Assembly (NCBI RefSeq): GCF_009811755.1
Contig: NZ_BLIV01000012.1
Coordinates: 1-64,000 of the forward strand
DNA length: 64,000 nt
Reading direction: 5' to 3'
Origin: Roseobacter cerasinus
Lineage (GTDB): Bacteria > Pseudomonadota > Alphaproteobacteria > Rhodobacterales > Rhodobacteraceae
Both the position numbers and the translations under genes were made by a program. Every line of letters starts with the position of its first letter. Position 1 is the first letter of the stretch. The notes beneath the pieces were generated by a model, which ran no database searches, was not told the DNA's origin, and saw only the letters and a list, made by a program, of their open reading frames with translations. Shown piece after piece: positions 53,252 through 62,559 of the stretch.

Positions 53252-54427
53252 CTAGTAGATCTCAAAAAGGCCGGCGGCGCCCATGCCGCCACCTATGCAC
53301 ATCGTAACAACGCCAAGTTTGGCGCCACGGCGGCGACCTTCCAGCATCAGGTGGCCTGTCATACGTGCGCCTGTCATGCCAAAAGGATGGCCGATCGAGA
53401 TTGACCCGCCATTTACGTTGCAAATCTCATTATCGATCCCAAGTTGGTCACGACAGTAAAGCGCTTGGCTGGCAAAAGCCTCGTTTAGTTCCCAGAGATC
53501 GATATCGTCGATTGTCTTCCCTTGACGCTCAAGCAAGCGGGGAACAGCGAAAACGGGACCAATCCCCATCTCATCCGGCGCACATCCAGCAACGGCAAAA
53601 CCGCGGAATGCTCCTAAGGGCTCCAAACCCTCGCGTTCGGCGACTTTAGCGTCCATCAATATAAGCGCTGCGGACCCATCCGAGAGCTGAGACGCATTGC
53701 CCGCAGTGACGAACTGATCTTCGCCACGTACAGGGGTGAGGCTCTGCAGCCCATCCAGTGTCGTACCCGGACGATTGCACTCATCCGCACTGATGGTGAC
53801 GTCCTGCAAGGTGACCTCTCCGGTCTGTTTGTCTTTGACCGGCTTGCAGCCGTCCATCGTCAGTATTTCATCCTTGAAACGACCTGCCTCCTGTGCAGCG
53901 GCAGTGCGGTGCTGACTTTGTAGGGCGTATGCATCCTGTGCCGTGCGGCTGACGCCATAGCGCTTTGCAACAATATCCGCCGTCTCGATCATTGGCAGGT
54001 AAAGATCGGGGCGGTGTTCGGTCATCCATTCATCGGGGCACTCAGTGGGCGAGGGAACGCAGCGTGAGATAGATTCAACGCCACCCGCAATCACCGCCGG
54101 AGCGCCGCTCATAGCGATGTATTGCGCACCCATGGCGATGGCTTGCAGACCAGAGGCACAGAAGCGGTTTACCGTCGTTCCTGCGACGGTGTCTGGCAGT
54201 CCGGCCCGGATCGCTGCCTGGCGTGCAATATTGCGTCCAGTTGCGTTTTCCGGATAGCCGCAGCCAAAGAAGCAATCCTCAATCAGTTCAGGATCAATAC
54301 CCGACCTATCAACCGCGGCTTCGACGGCTGCACCAGCCAAGGTTACACCATGCATGTTGTGAAACGACCCGCGATGAGATTTGGCGAGCGGCGTGCGCGC
54401 CGTAGATACGATGACAACTTCAGGCAT
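53252..54427 (-). CDS. Acetyl-CoA acyltransferase (thiolase)
   Basis: A 391-residue thiolase. Nucleophilic Cys in [16 protein letters not shown], His in [17 protein letters not shown] and the C-terminal Cys in [15 protein letters not shown] make up the catalytic set. It cleaves 3-ketoacyl-CoA to acetyl-CoA and a shortened acyl-CoA. It is positioned as PimB in the pim-like order and overlaps the FadB-like gene by eight bases. Confidence 0.93.
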   Translation of the reverse strand: MPEVVIVSTARTPLAKSHRGSFHNMHGVTLAGAAVEAAVDRSGIDPELIEDCFFGCGYPENATGRNIARQAAIRAGLPDTVAGTTVNRFCASGLQAIAMGAQYIAMSGAPAVIAGGVESISRCVPSPTECPDEWMTEHRPDLYLPMIETADIVAKRYGVSRTAQDAYALQSQHRTAAAQEAGRFKDEILTMDGCKPVKDKQTGEVTLQDVTISADECNRPGTTLDGLQSLTPVRGEDQFVTAGNASQLSDGSAALILMDAKVAEREGLEPLGAFRGFAVAGCAPDEMGIGPVFAVPRLLERQGKTIDDIDLWELNEAFASQALYCRDQLGIDNEICNVNGGSISIGHPFGMTGARMTGHLMLEGRRRGAKLGVVTMCIGGGMGAAGLFEIY

Positions 54428-56537
54428 GACTTGTGCCCTTTTCTAATGTGTTGAGATCAGCAAATTTACCGCCTTCGTCTGCGAGCTCTTGCAGCAACGG
54501 CGCCGGGGTCCAGAAATAGGCATCCTCCGTGGCGTAGGACTCGACGCGTTCGAGCATCACCTTCACGCCGATCTGGTCTGCATAGTGCAACGGGCCTCCC
54601 AAATGTCGCGGAAAACCGTAGCCATTCAGCAGGACAACATCGACGTCCAATGGGCGCAAGGCGATACCTTCGCCAACGACCTTCGCCGCTTCGTTCACCA
54701 TAGCAGCCATATACCGATTGACGATCTCTTCGTCGGCAAAGGCGCGAGGCGTTATGCCTCGTTCGGCCCGGTCCGCGTCGATCAACGGCAACACTTCGGG
54801 GTTTGGTGTCCCGCGCGGCGTGTCTGTCCCGTGCAGATAAAACCCTCGTCCAGTCTTTGCCCCAAACCAGCCCTGCTCGCACATGGCATCAGCAAACTTG
54901 GCAATCCGTTCACGGGGATCGCGGGTTGGGGCAAGGCGCTGGCGTGTCGCCCAACCGATATCCAAACCTGCCAGGTCACTGACGGCGAATGGTCCCATCG
55001 CGAAGCCGGCGGCGACAAGCGCACGGTCAATCTGATAGGGATCAGCCCCATCCAGCACCATATGATCGGCATGGGTGCGATAGGTGTTGAGGATGCGGTT
55101 GCCAATAAAACCGTCGCAGACGCCCGCACGCACCGGGATTTTCCTTAGTGTCTTGGCCAGTGCAAAGCCCGTTGCAACAACATCGGGTGCGGTTTTGTCG
55201 GCAACAACGACTTCAAGCAGCTTCATTATATGCGCTGGTGAGAAGAAATGCAGGCCCAGCACATCACCGGGTCGGGATGTGAATTGCGCAATCTCGTTCA
55301 CATCCAAATAGGAGGTATTGGACGCAAGAATTGCACCGGGTCGGCAGTGTTGGTCCAACTGTTCAAAGACTTCTTTCTTGACCTCCATACTTTCGAACAC
55401 GGCCTCAACAACCAGATCAGCTTGGCCCAGGGCGCTGTAATCGGTCGAATATGCAAATTGCTTTTCAAGCATGGCATCTCTTTTGTCGGCCGTGAGCTTA
55501 CCGCGTGTGACGCTGCCACCAAGGATACGTTCGAGGCCGATGCGGGCGCGTGACACCCCATCTTCGTCGCGCTCGATAAGCGTGACATGTAATCCGTTCA
55601 GCAAAGCGCTAACAGCGATGCCACACCCCATGGTGCCGCCACCAACAACACCGATCTTCGCAATTTTCCTGGGGGTGATCCCCTCAATCTCAGGTAGTTT
55701 TGCGACCTGGCGCTCGCTCAGGAAAGCGTGGATCAGCCCCTCCCTTTGCGGTGAGTTCATCAATTCGATAAAAATGTCGCGCTCTTGTTTCAGGCCGTCT
55801 TCGATTGGCAATGTTGCGCTCGCGAGCACAGCGTCGAGGCAGCGTAACGGGGCAATCTGACCACGCGCGGACTTGCTCAGCTTGTGGCGGAAGCGCTCGG
55901 CAACGGCACTGTCAAGTTTCGGCGCAGGCAGCCCGCCCGTTGGCCTGATAGAACCGCCTGTGGCGGCCAACTCTTTTGCGAATTTTAGTCCAGCCGCCTT
56001 AGGATCGCCCTCGTCGCTGATGGTATCCACAATGCCTAATGCCAACGCCTTTCCCGAACCGATCGGTGCCCCGGAAGTCGCAATGTCCAGAGCGGCCTCT
56101 ATGCCCGCCAAACGCGGCAATCGCTGCGTGCCGCCAGCGCCGGGAATGATGCCTAGCTTGACCTCGGGCAAGCCAATCTGCGCGTTTGGCAAGGCGATGC
56201 GATAGTGCGCGCCAAGGGCCAACTCGAGGCCACCCCCGAAGGCGGTTCCATGGATTACAGCAACAACGGGCTTTGCGCAGTTTTCAATGCGCGACACCAC
56301 ATCAGGAAGAATTGGGGCTTCGGGCGGCTTGCCAAATTCGCGGATGTCAGCGCCCGCAACGAAGGTTCGACCCGCACCGATAAGGACAGCCACTTTGGCT
56401 AAGGTGTCGGCCTCAAACGCTTCAATCTGCTCGACCAAGCCCTTGCGCACCGCAAAGGATGCCGCATTCACGGGCGGGTTATCAATGCAGATAACGGCAA
56501 TCCCGTCTCTTGTTTCACTGCTGACCACCTGCGTCAC
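54420..56537 (-). CDS. Bifunctional enoyl-CoA hydratase / 3-hydroxyacyl-CoA dehydrogenase (FadB/PimF-like)
   Basis: A 705-residue fusion. Residues 1-190 are the crotonase domain with [18 protein letters not shown] and [20 protein letters not shown], which keep both catalytic glutamates. Residues about 295-480 are the NAD-binding dehydrogenase domain ([18 protein letters not shown]), with [15 protein letters not shown] and the C-terminal helical domains following. It performs two steps of the beta-oxidation cycle. It is the first gene of the leftward operon and shares its upstream region with a divergent aldehyde dehydrogenase gene. Confidence 0.93.
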   Translation of the reverse strand: MTQVVSSETRDGIAVICIDNPPVNAASFAVRKGLVEQIEAFEADTLAKVAVLIGAGRTFVAGADIREFGKPPEAPILPDVVSRIENCAKPVVAVIHGTAFGGGLELALGAHYRIALPNAQIGLPEVKLGIIPGAGGTQRLPRLAGIEAALDIATSGAPIGSGKALALGIVDTISDEGDPKAAGLKFAKELAATGGSIRPTGGLPAPKLDSAVAERFRHKLSKSARGQIAPLRCLDAVLASATLPIEDGLKQERDIFIELMNSPQREGLIHAFLSERQVAKLPEIEGITPRKIAKIGVVGGGTMGCGIAVSALLNGLHVTLIERDEDGVSRARIGLERILGGSVTRGKLTADKRDAMLEKQFAYSTDYSALGQADLVVEAVFESMEVKKEVFEQLDQHCRPGAILASNTSYLDVNEIAQFTSRPGDVLGLHFFSPAHIMKLLEVVVADKTAPDVVATGFALAKTLRKIPVRAGVCDGFIGNRILNTYRTHADHMVLDGADPYQIDRALVAAGFAMGPFAVSDLAGLDIGWATRQRLAPTRDPRERIAKFADAMCEQGWFGAKTGRGFYLHGTDTPRGTPNPEVLPLIDADRAERGITPRAFADEEIVNRYMAAMVNEAAKVVGEGIALRPLDVDVVLLNGYGFPRHLGGPLHYADQIGVKVMLERVESYATEDAYFWTPAPLLQELADEGGKFADLNTLEKGTSHA

Positions 56538-56614
56538 AGCGCTCTCCCCCGGACCTGAACCGCATTCCTGACTGCATAAAGAGACAAAAGAAAAATTTCA
56601 ATATGCAAAATGTA

Positions 56615-56631
56615 ATTCTACATATCAGAAT
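56615..56631. promoter_or_regulatory. 17-bp dyad in the divergent promoter, related to the TRAP operators
   Basis: ATTCTACATATCAGAAT begins with the same ATTCTAC as the two sites at 47027 and 47047 and has the same length; the arms ATTCT/AGAAT are perfect. It lies between the fadB-like gene (start 56537) and the aldehyde dehydrogenase (start 56720). It is likely a further binding site of the IclR-type regulator. Confidence 0.55.
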
Positions 56632-56719
56632 TTTATTGAAGGATCAGTGGTCTTTTGCTACTTCACCGCAAAGCGAAAGGTCGGCCCGCAAGGGTTCGGC
56701 AGGGAGGGGGCGTCACTTT

Positions 56720-58165
56720 ATGATTGATGCGCGGAAGTTTTTCATCGGTGGCAAATGGGTTGACCCGATCAACGGGACTGATCGGCATGTTATCGACTCA
56801 GCGACTGAAGATCCAATTGCGACCATTTCTTTGGGCGGATCAGCTGATGCCGATGCCGCCGTTGCGGCAGCGAAGTCCGCTTTCCCAAGCTGGAGCGTGT
56901 CAACACGCGAAGAACGCTTGGGTCTTCTCGAAGAGATCCTGGCAATCTACCGGCGGCGTCGGTCAGAGCTTGCGGATGCAGTGACCAACGAAATGGGCGC
57001 TCCAACTGATCTGAGCAATGGCCTGCATACCGCACTGGGTGAAATCCATATTGAAGCGTTCATCGAGGTGCTGAAGAATTTCGACTTTGGTCACGCGCTT
57101 CGCCCCGACCGGCGTCGCGATCACATTCTATACGAACCGATCGGTGTTTGCGCGCTGATTACCCCGTGGAACTGGCCGTTGAACCAGATGCTGTTGAAGG
57201 TGCTTCCGGCGATGGCAACCGGATGTACCTCAGTCCTGAAGCCGTCTGAAGAAGCCCCACTCTCGGCACTGATCATCGCCGAAATTTTCGACGAAGCGGG
57301 TGTTCCGGCTGGGGTCTTCAATCTCGTAAACGGAGACGGCGCAGGTGTCGGCAATTGCTTGACCGCGCATCCAGATGTTGACCTTGTGTCTTTCACCGGT
57401 TCGACACGTGCGGGTGTCGCGATCACCAAAAATGCTGCCGATACAGTGAAACGTGTTTCGCTTGAGCTTGGTGGTAAAGGTGCCAACATTATCTTCGCAG
57501 ATGCCGTTGAGAACGCCGTGAAAGCAGGCGCACGCCGCTGCTTCAACAACTCCGGCCAGACCTGCATCGCCCCGACCCGCATGTTGGTAGAGCGATCCCG
57601 ATACGACCAAGCGGTTAAGGAAGCCACCGAAGTCGCCGAAAGCCTGTCCGTGGATCTACCACAAAAATCGGGCGCCCATATTGGTCCGGTCGTGAATGCC
57701 TCACAGTTTGATCGCATCCAAAACTACATTGACATTGGCATCCAAGAGGGTGCGAACCTCACAGCCGGTGGTCCTGGCCGCCCGGACGGTCACAATCGTG
57801 GCTACTTTGTCAAACCAACGGTCTTCGCAGACTGCACGACCGACATGACCATCGTTAAGGAAGAAATCTTTGGTCCTGTACTGACGATGATGCCGTTTGA
57901 TACCGAAGAAGACGCCATCGCCTTCGCAAATGACACGCCATTTGGCTTGGCCAACTACATCCAGACCAGCGATGGAGTCCGCGCCAATCGTGTCGCGAGA
58001 GCGCTGCGCTCGGGCATGGTTGAAATCAACAATGAAGTCCGCGCGCCGGGGTCTCCTTTCGGAGGATACAAGCAGTCCGGCAACGGGCGCGAGGGTGGCA
58101 CATGGGGGTTCGAAGAATTCCTGGAAGTAAAATCTGTCACAGGCTGGTTTTCAGACGAAGTCTAA
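56720..58165 (+). CDS. Aldehyde dehydrogenase
   Basis: A 481-residue enzyme. Start at 56720 (MIDARKFFIGGKWVDPINGT) follows AGGGAGGGGG; a longer frame upstream would cover the operator. Motifs are ITPWNWPLNQ, FTGSTRAG, the Glu in LELGGKGANI, the catalytic Cys in NSGQTCIAPTR, and SPFGGYKQSGNGREGG. It oxidises an aldehyde to an acid with NAD(P). It is divergent from the beta-oxidation operon and probably shares its regulation, so it may make the acid that enters that pathway. Confidence 0.92.
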   Translation: MIDARKFFIGGKWVDPINGTDRHVIDSATEDPIATISLGGSADADAAVAAAKSAFPSWSVSTREERLGLLEEILAIYRRRRSELADAVTNEMGAPTDLSNGLHTALGEIHIEAFIEVLKNFDFGHALRPDRRRDHILYEPIGVCALITPWNWPLNQMLLKVLPAMATGCTSVLKPSEEAPLSALIIAEIFDEAGVPAGVFNLVNGDGAGVGNCLTAHPDVDLVSFTGSTRAGVAITKNAADTVKRVSLELGGKGANIIFADAVENAVKAGARRCFNNSGQTCIAPTRMLVERSRYDQAVKEATEVAESLSVDLPQKSGAHIGPVVNASQFDRIQNYIDIGIQEGANLTAGGPGRPDGHNRGYFVKPTVFADCTTDMTIVKEEIFGPVLTMMPFDTEEDAIAFANDTPFGLANYIQTSDGVRANRVARALRSGMVEINNEVRAPGSPFGGYKQSGNGREGGTWGFEEFLEVKSVTGWFSDEV

Positions 58166-58219
58166 TCAGCTGCTCTTTCTTTGAGACTCGGCACTTGAGC
58201 GAGCTAAGGGGGAATTACA

Positions 58220-58306
58220 ATGGCATCGACATCCAAAGGGCAGAGCTTCAACTGGTCGGATCCGCTCCTGTTGGACATGCGAGAGCGAAGTAATGATCCT
58301 TGCTGA
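58220..58306 (+). pseudogene. Glutaryl-CoA dehydrogenase-like gene, cut after about 19 codons
   Basis: An ATG at 58220 after AAGGGGG opens a 28-codon frame: MASTSKGQSFNWSDPLLLD followed by unrelated residues and a stop. The F-x-W-x-DPLLL pattern is how many glutaryl-CoA dehydrogenases begin (just before QLTEEER). The match ends around 58276. The rest of the gene is gone, replaced by accessory DNA. Identification rests on a short motif, so it is tentative, but the enzyme would complete a dicarboxylate route. Confidence 0.45.
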
Positions 58307-58340
58307 AATTGCCACTATCGTAGCCACCTTTCCTTGTCCG

Positions 58341-58850
58341 TCAGACGAAACAACCCAGTTTCATGCCCGGCATTGCTTCATCCAACATGAGTTCCAAGAG
58401 CGCCCTTTGCTCGTCGTTTATCGAAACTAGCATCACGCCGTTTTCGTCCCGCAGGTCGCGCGCAAGGGTGAAGCGTTGGTACAAGAATTCTAGCCACGTG
58501 GATTGGCGAAACCGGTCTTCTTTATCCATGTAGCGGTCGTTGTAGACCCAATCTTTGTTGCCTGTGTTGTATGTTGGGTCGACATAGATGCACTTTACCC
58601 GCCCGGATAATGTCATCCGAAGCCAACGTAGCGCATCGAAGTTGTCTCCCTCGATGACCATGTTCGCCCAAGGCGCAGGTTTGTCCGACAACTCAGGCAC
58701 GATCTCGCAGGCGATGAAGTTCTCATGGATGGCCTGATCCGCAGCGATCTCGTCGTGCTCCCAGACCAACCCAAGTTTCTTGGTCTGGTCACGCTTTTCC
58801 AGAAGCTCGATCAGTTGTGCCTTGCTCAAATCGTCATATTTGCCCGACAT
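58341..58850 (-). pseudogene. Type III restriction-modification methyltransferase (Mod), truncated
   Basis: A 169-codon frame that matches the N-terminal third of Mod-type adenine methyltransferases. Seen are MVIEGDNFDALRWL (region before the SAM/catalytic part), IYVDPTYNTGNKDW (the usual DPPYNTGN with Thr instead of the second Pro) and FLYQRFTLARDLRDENGVML. It stops after MPGMKLGCFV, where the family would continue for 400 or more residues. No restriction (Res) gene is present. It is a remnant and not expected to be active. Confidence 0.7.
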
Positions 58851-58887
58851 TTCCGTGCCTTCTTTCTTTTGTGGCGTTGCTCGCCAG

Positions 58888-59187
58888 TTAGTTCTCGATC
58901 GTGAGCGCGTCCAAGCGGCGGCTCGTGAAATGCAGGGTTAGAACTGATCCGGTCAGGAGTGGGATCAGCAGGCCGGCAATAGCTACCGGAACAAGCATCA
59001 CTGCCAGCAGTACGGAAAGGTCCGCGCCGCCGGGGTGGAACTGAAGAGCCACGAAACCGGCAAGGTAAACGATACACGCCAAGGCATAGAGCCAGTGCAG
59101 CGGTGCCAGAGGGTCAATTGCATTACGACGTGCCCGGTCCAAAGTGGCCCGGCGAAGTTTCTTCCAATGGTCGCTTGGTTTTTGCAT
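58888..59187 (-). CDS. Small two-helix membrane protein
   Basis: A 99-residue protein with a basic N-terminus (KKLRRATLDRARRN) and two hydrophobic segments (about residues 32-50 and 57-82). No family is recognised. It follows an XRE-type regulator gene with only four bases between, so the two are probably co-transcribed. Confidence 0.5.
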   Translation of the reverse strand: MQKPSDHWKKLRRATLDRARRNAIDPLAPLHWLYALACIVYLAGFVALQFHPGGADLSVLLAVMLVPVAIAGLLIPLLTGSVLTLHFTSRRLDALTIEN

Positions 59188-59191
59188 TTGC

Positions 59192-59614
59192 TTACTCCCT
59201 TACGAGTTCGATCCAAGTGTGAACGTCATCATCCGTTACTTCCCGCCCCTCGACATGCGACTGGTACCAACGCGCGACGATGGCACCGCGCTTTTCACTT
59301 TTGATTTTGATTTCTTCTGCATTCAGGCGCTGATCGAGCGAGGTCTCGATCCGCTTCAGCGCCTCGAAGTCATGCGCCGCGCGGACAGCCTTGGTTCCGA
59401 GCAATATCCACGCCGCATCAACCTCAAACCGGTCGGCCATCGCCACGAGGGCTTCGACCGGTAAACCGCGCTGGCCCTTTTCGTAGCTGTGATAGGCACG
59501 ATGGGAGACGCCAATCGCCTCTGCCATAGCCGTTTGTGTGAGGCCGACTTCATTGCGCGCAATTGCGAGCCGCGCGCCCATAGAAGCGAAAACTGACCTA
59601 TTGTCTTGCGGCAT
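59192..59614 (-). CDS. XRE-family (helix-turn-helix) regulator
   Basis: A protein of 140 residues from the ATG at 59614 (MPQDNRSVFASMG); two further in-frame ATGs upstream (59626, 59641) are possible and no start has a clear ribosome site. Residues about 12-65 are a Cro/C1-type domain: ARLAIARNEVGLTQTAMAEA followed by GVSHRAYHSYEKGQR. The C-terminal half is helical and charged, with no known domain. It faces a divergent small HTH gene. Confidence 0.75.
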   Translation of the reverse strand: MPQDNRSVFASMGARLAIARNEVGLTQTAMAEAIGVSHRAYHSYEKGQRGLPVEALVAMADRFEVDAAWILLGTKAVRAAHDFEALKRIETSLDQRLNAEEIKIKSEKRGAIVARWYQSHVEGREVTDDDVHTWIELVRE

Positions 59615-59750
59615 GCGAGGTTCCATTGACACAGCCGTCATAACGAGCGAAACTGCACAAAATGACGTTATTCTTATCCTAATTCTATCTGATCATGTCA
59701 AAAGGTGCGGAACAAGAGATTCCATTCATATCCAGCGATGGAGGCTGAAA

Positions 59751-59975
59751 TTGACCCAGGAACGTCTTCTTTCTCTCAAGCAACTCAGCGAAATTGTCGG
59801 GCTAAGCCCTGCTCAAATACGCGGTCTCATGAACACAGGGAAACTGGAGTTCGTGGAGATATCGTCGAAGACTAAGATGCTGACGATGAGCGGTTGGGAG
59901 CGTTTTCAGAAGAACGCGACCAAGGTCAAAGGGACCGAGAGTTCGGCGGCGAATTTCCCAAGGCATTTGCCATGA
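59751..59975 (+). CDS. Small HTH protein (excisionase-like), TTG start
   Basis: A 74-residue basic protein. I chose TTG at 59751 since GGAGG (59740-59744) is ideally placed and the longer open frame overlaps the divergent regulator. LLSLKQLSEIVGLSPAQIRG is a MerR/excisionase-type helix-turn-helix followed by a short wing (NTGKLEFVEISSKTKML). It overlaps the next gene by four bases (ATGA). A regulator or excision factor of a mobile element is likely. Confidence 0.55.
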   Translation: MTQERLLSLKQLSEIVGLSPAQIRGLMNTGKLEFVEISSKTKMLTMSGWERFQKNATKVKGTESSAANFPRHLP

Positions 59976-60258
59976 AGAGCGTCGGTATCATGACCTCCCT
60001 GATCTACCACGTGCGCAAGGATCGCCCAGATCTGGCTGATGATTTCCTCGAAGGCCTGAAGAAGAGCAAGAACCTGCAGGCCCGGGATCCGATCCTGACC
60101 GCCCGCACGAAGATCGTCGGGCAGCGCACCGCCAACACGGGACAACGCCCTGTATTCCCCGCAAGGACGTCCTGAAGATGCTGATCACCAGCTGGAGGGA
60201 CTACAAGGATTACCGGGATGCGATGAAGGAAGACGAAAAGCAGGAAGAGCTCATCTGA
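59972..60258 (+). pseudogene. Frameshifted gene of unknown function
   Basis: An ATG at 59972 starts MKSVGIMTSLIYHVRKDRPD and LADDFLEGLKKSKNLQARDP. Near 60145 the frame goes out of register, and the sensible continuation RKDVLKMLITSWRDYKDY ... to TGA at 60256 is in another frame. Both halves have matching codon use and the end is followed by a strong terminator, so one frameshifted gene is the best reading. The family resembles small plasmid- or phage-borne proteins but I cannot name it. Confidence 0.5.
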
Positions 60259-60284
60259 TCTTCATCTCGACAGAACAACACAGG

Positions 60285-60306
60285 AAGGGCCCCGCGGGGC
60301 CCTTTC
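60285..60306 (+). terminator. Rho-independent terminator
   Basis: AAGGGCCCC-GC-GGGGCCCTT followed by TTC forms a very strong G/C hairpin with a short T-run, 26 bases after the frameshifted gene. It may also serve the leftward gene that ends at 60327, since the arm is symmetrical. Confidence 0.75.
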
Positions 60307-60326
60307 ATAATCCTGGAAGAGTCGTG

Positions 60327-60578
60327 TCAGGCCTCTCCGCCGTCATGCGTCTCAAGCAGATGCTCGATCAACCCGACCGTCCACTGAGTAAGGTTGGCGG
60401 AATCCGACTGGGGGACCGGGACGTCATAGACCCGCGGGGTCGTGTCGGTCGCCAGGATCATCCAGCTGCTGGTGTCAAAAACGACGATCCAATTGCCTTT
60501 CCGGAGCGTTTGCGCCCTATCCTCAGTCCAGCCGGCCGCGATCAGGGACTTGGTCATATGCTCCTGGTTCGAGGTCAT
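60327..60578 (-). CDS. Hypothetical protein
   Basis: An 83-residue soluble protein. The N-terminus is helical (HMTKSLIAAGWTEDRAQTL), the middle strand-like (NWIVVFDTSSWMILAT), and the end helical. A second start at MTKSL (60557) is possible. I recognise no family. Its end faces the strong hairpin at 60285-60306. Confidence 0.4.
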   Translation of the reverse strand: MTSNQEHMTKSLIAAGWTEDRAQTLRKGNWIVVFDTSSWMILATDTTPRVYDVPVPQSDSANLTQWTVGLIEHLLETHDGGEA

Positions 60579-60763
60579 GCGAAACCCATCCCGGGCTGTT
60601 CGGCATTCAAGATACGCAGAGGTCTCACGGTATTCTCCGATTTGAGAAAGATCGGGTCTGATTTTTTCACCTTATCGCCCATGGTAAGATTTCCTTTTTA
60701 CACCATCCCCCTGACAGCCTACCGTGGCCTTAGATTCAAGCGGTATTTGATGGGAGTGTTGTG

Positions 60764-61447
60764 ATGGATTGGAACCTGGTTGCAGTGATGGTCGGGATAC
60801 ATGCACTCATGTTCTTGACCCCCGGACCTGACAGTATTGTCGTTGTTTCCCGCGCGACTTCTCAAGGAATGAAGCACGCGTTTACGGCTATTCTCGGGGT
60901 CATTTCTGCCGGTCTTTTCTTCGTGCCTTCGATTGCTTTCGGGATGGAATTCGTGAACTCCCTCTCGCCTGTGATTTGGATGGCGGTTCGCGCAGCAGGC
61001 GCCCTCTATCTGATCTACATCGGGTACAAGATGCTGCGTGCTTCGCTCGCGTCTCGTGCCGATGAAAACCCGGTCAGCGATATCTCGGACCTGCGGTCGG
61101 AGGAGCCGCTCTATGCGGCGTATATCCAGGGGCTTCTTACCAATCTCGGAAATCCGAAAATGGTCGTCCTGCTGACGTCATTCCTGCCCCAGTTCGTCGC
61201 CGTCGAGCTGGGAAACGTGAGTGGTCAAATTCTGGTTCTCGGCCTTTTCATGTACCTGAACGGATTTGTTTGCTTCAGTCTGATCGCCCTCGTTGCCGTA
61301 ACGATCAAGAAGCAGATCGTGAACCGCTTTGGATCAAGAAGCCTGTCGTTCTGGGGTGGCAATCTGGCAGGCGGGACCATGCTTGGAGTCGGGCTCTGGA
61401 TGCTGGGCGCGCCCGTGAGGTTCGTGATTTCGCCGCGCGCATCATGA
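60764..61447 (+). CDS. LysE-family amino acid exporter
   Basis: About 227 residues with six hydrophobic segments. Family marks are FLTPGPDSIVVVSRATSQG at the N-terminus, ALYLIYIGYKMLRAS in the middle and GLLTNLGNPKMVVLLTSFLP. The ATG at 60764 has GGGAG seven bases before it; an adjacent GTG at 60761 is an alternative. It exports an amino acid or a similar small metabolite. A LysR-type gene lies downstream on the opposite strand, but no clear regulatory link is seen. Confidence 0.9.
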   Translation: MDWNLVAVMVGIHALMFLTPGPDSIVVVSRATSQGMKHAFTAILGVISAGLFFVPSIAFGMEFVNSLSPVIWMAVRAAGALYLIYIGYKMLRASLASRADENPVSDISDLRSEEPLYAAYIQGLLTNLGNPKMVVLLTSFLPQFVAVELGNVSGQILVLGLFMYLNGFVCFSLIALVAVTIKKQIVNRFGSRSLSFWGGNLAGGTMLGVGLWMLGAPVRFVISPRAS

Positions 61448-61529
61448 ACATCCACTGTTGTCGGACGACCTAAGGGGGCGCAGTCACGCGCGAAAACTGA
61501 TGTTCCGGAAAACGGATATTAGAGGGCGC

Positions 61530-62414
61530 CTATGTGATACACGTTAGAGACCTTCGCACTTCATCATAGAGGTGATCGGCGACGAGGCGGACTCGTGGTG
61601 CCAGGCGAATGTCAGCATGCATGACGAGATGCAAAGGTTGGGCTGGGAACGAAGCTGCGTCGGGCACCTCGAGCAATTCGGGAAACTTCGCGGCGAAGAA
61701 CCGCGGCAGCATAGCAATCCCGAGGCCAGCGCGAGACGCGTTGATGAGAGTGGTCATATCATTGCTTCTCAACCCGATGCGAGCGCCTTCCAAGCTCACC
61801 TTTTCCCTAAGCCACTGACTCTGGGGCCGTTTGATGCCAGGTTCCTCGAAAGACAAGTACACCCGTTCACGAGGCGGACGGTTTGCTTGGTCTGCCCGGG
61901 CATACAGCCCGTAACCGACTGACCCGACGCTGCGGATCACGAGATCGGGATCCGCAATCGCCCCGAGGCGCAGCGCGATGTCTGCCTCAGCCTTGTTCAG
62001 ATCGCTCCTCTCGGTTGTTCCGACAAGCAAGGGCGTGATGCCGGGGTGGCTTGTCATGAGGGGTACGACCGCCGACGCGATGAGATGCGCCAACAGCAAA
62101 GGTGGCGCAGAAACCCGCACTTCTCCACTGAGGCTGTCGATACCTGACGCAGCGCGCGTCAACGCGACAACTTCGTTTTCCACGGCTTCAGCCCGGGCGA
62201 TCAGGTGCTGACCTTCGGTGGTCGGCCGCCACCCTCGGGGCAGCCGGTCGAACAGGCGAAGCCCCAAGGCCTCCTCCAGGCCGGTGATGCGGCGCGCGAC
62301 GGTCGAGTGCTCCACACCCAGCATGCGGGCGGCTCCCATAAGGCTGCCAGCACGCGAAAGGGCCAGGAAAAACCGGAGGTCATCCCACTCGAGTCCATTC
62401 TTTCGGTTATTCAT
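61530..62414 (-). CDS. LysR-family transcriptional regulator
   Basis: A 294-residue regulator from the ATG at 62414 (MNNRKNGLEWDDLRFFLALS); a much longer open frame upstream is antisense to the neighbour. Residues about 9-66 are the LysR-type HTH: RAGSLMGAARMLGVEHSTVA. The effector domain follows from about residue 90. It is divergent from the SnoaL-like gene at 62560, and such pairs usually share an operator in the gap. Confidence 0.9.
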   Translation of the reverse strand: MNNRKNGLEWDDLRFFLALSRAGSLMGAARMLGVEHSTVARRITGLEEALGLRLFDRLPRGWRPTTEGQHLIARAEAVENEVVALTRAASGIDSLSGEVRVSAPPLLLAHLIASAVVPLMTSHPGITPLLVGTTERSDLNKAEADIALRLGAIADPDLVIRSVGSVGYGLYARADQANRPPRERVYLSFEEPGIKRPQSQWLREKVSLEGARIGLRSNDMTTLINASRAGLGIAMLPRFFAAKFPELLEVPDAASFPAQPLHLVMHADIRLAPRVRLVADHLYDEVRRSLTCIT

Positions 62415-62559
62415 GCACAAATCCCGGCGAAAAATACCTAGTTCCGTGCGCGATTTATCGGTCTGATAAGCTCTTGGCACAATTCGAAAAAGGCATGTGC
62501 TGCCTATTACTTTGAAAACCTCGGAAAATCTAAGACGAGCGACACAGGAGAAGAGACCA

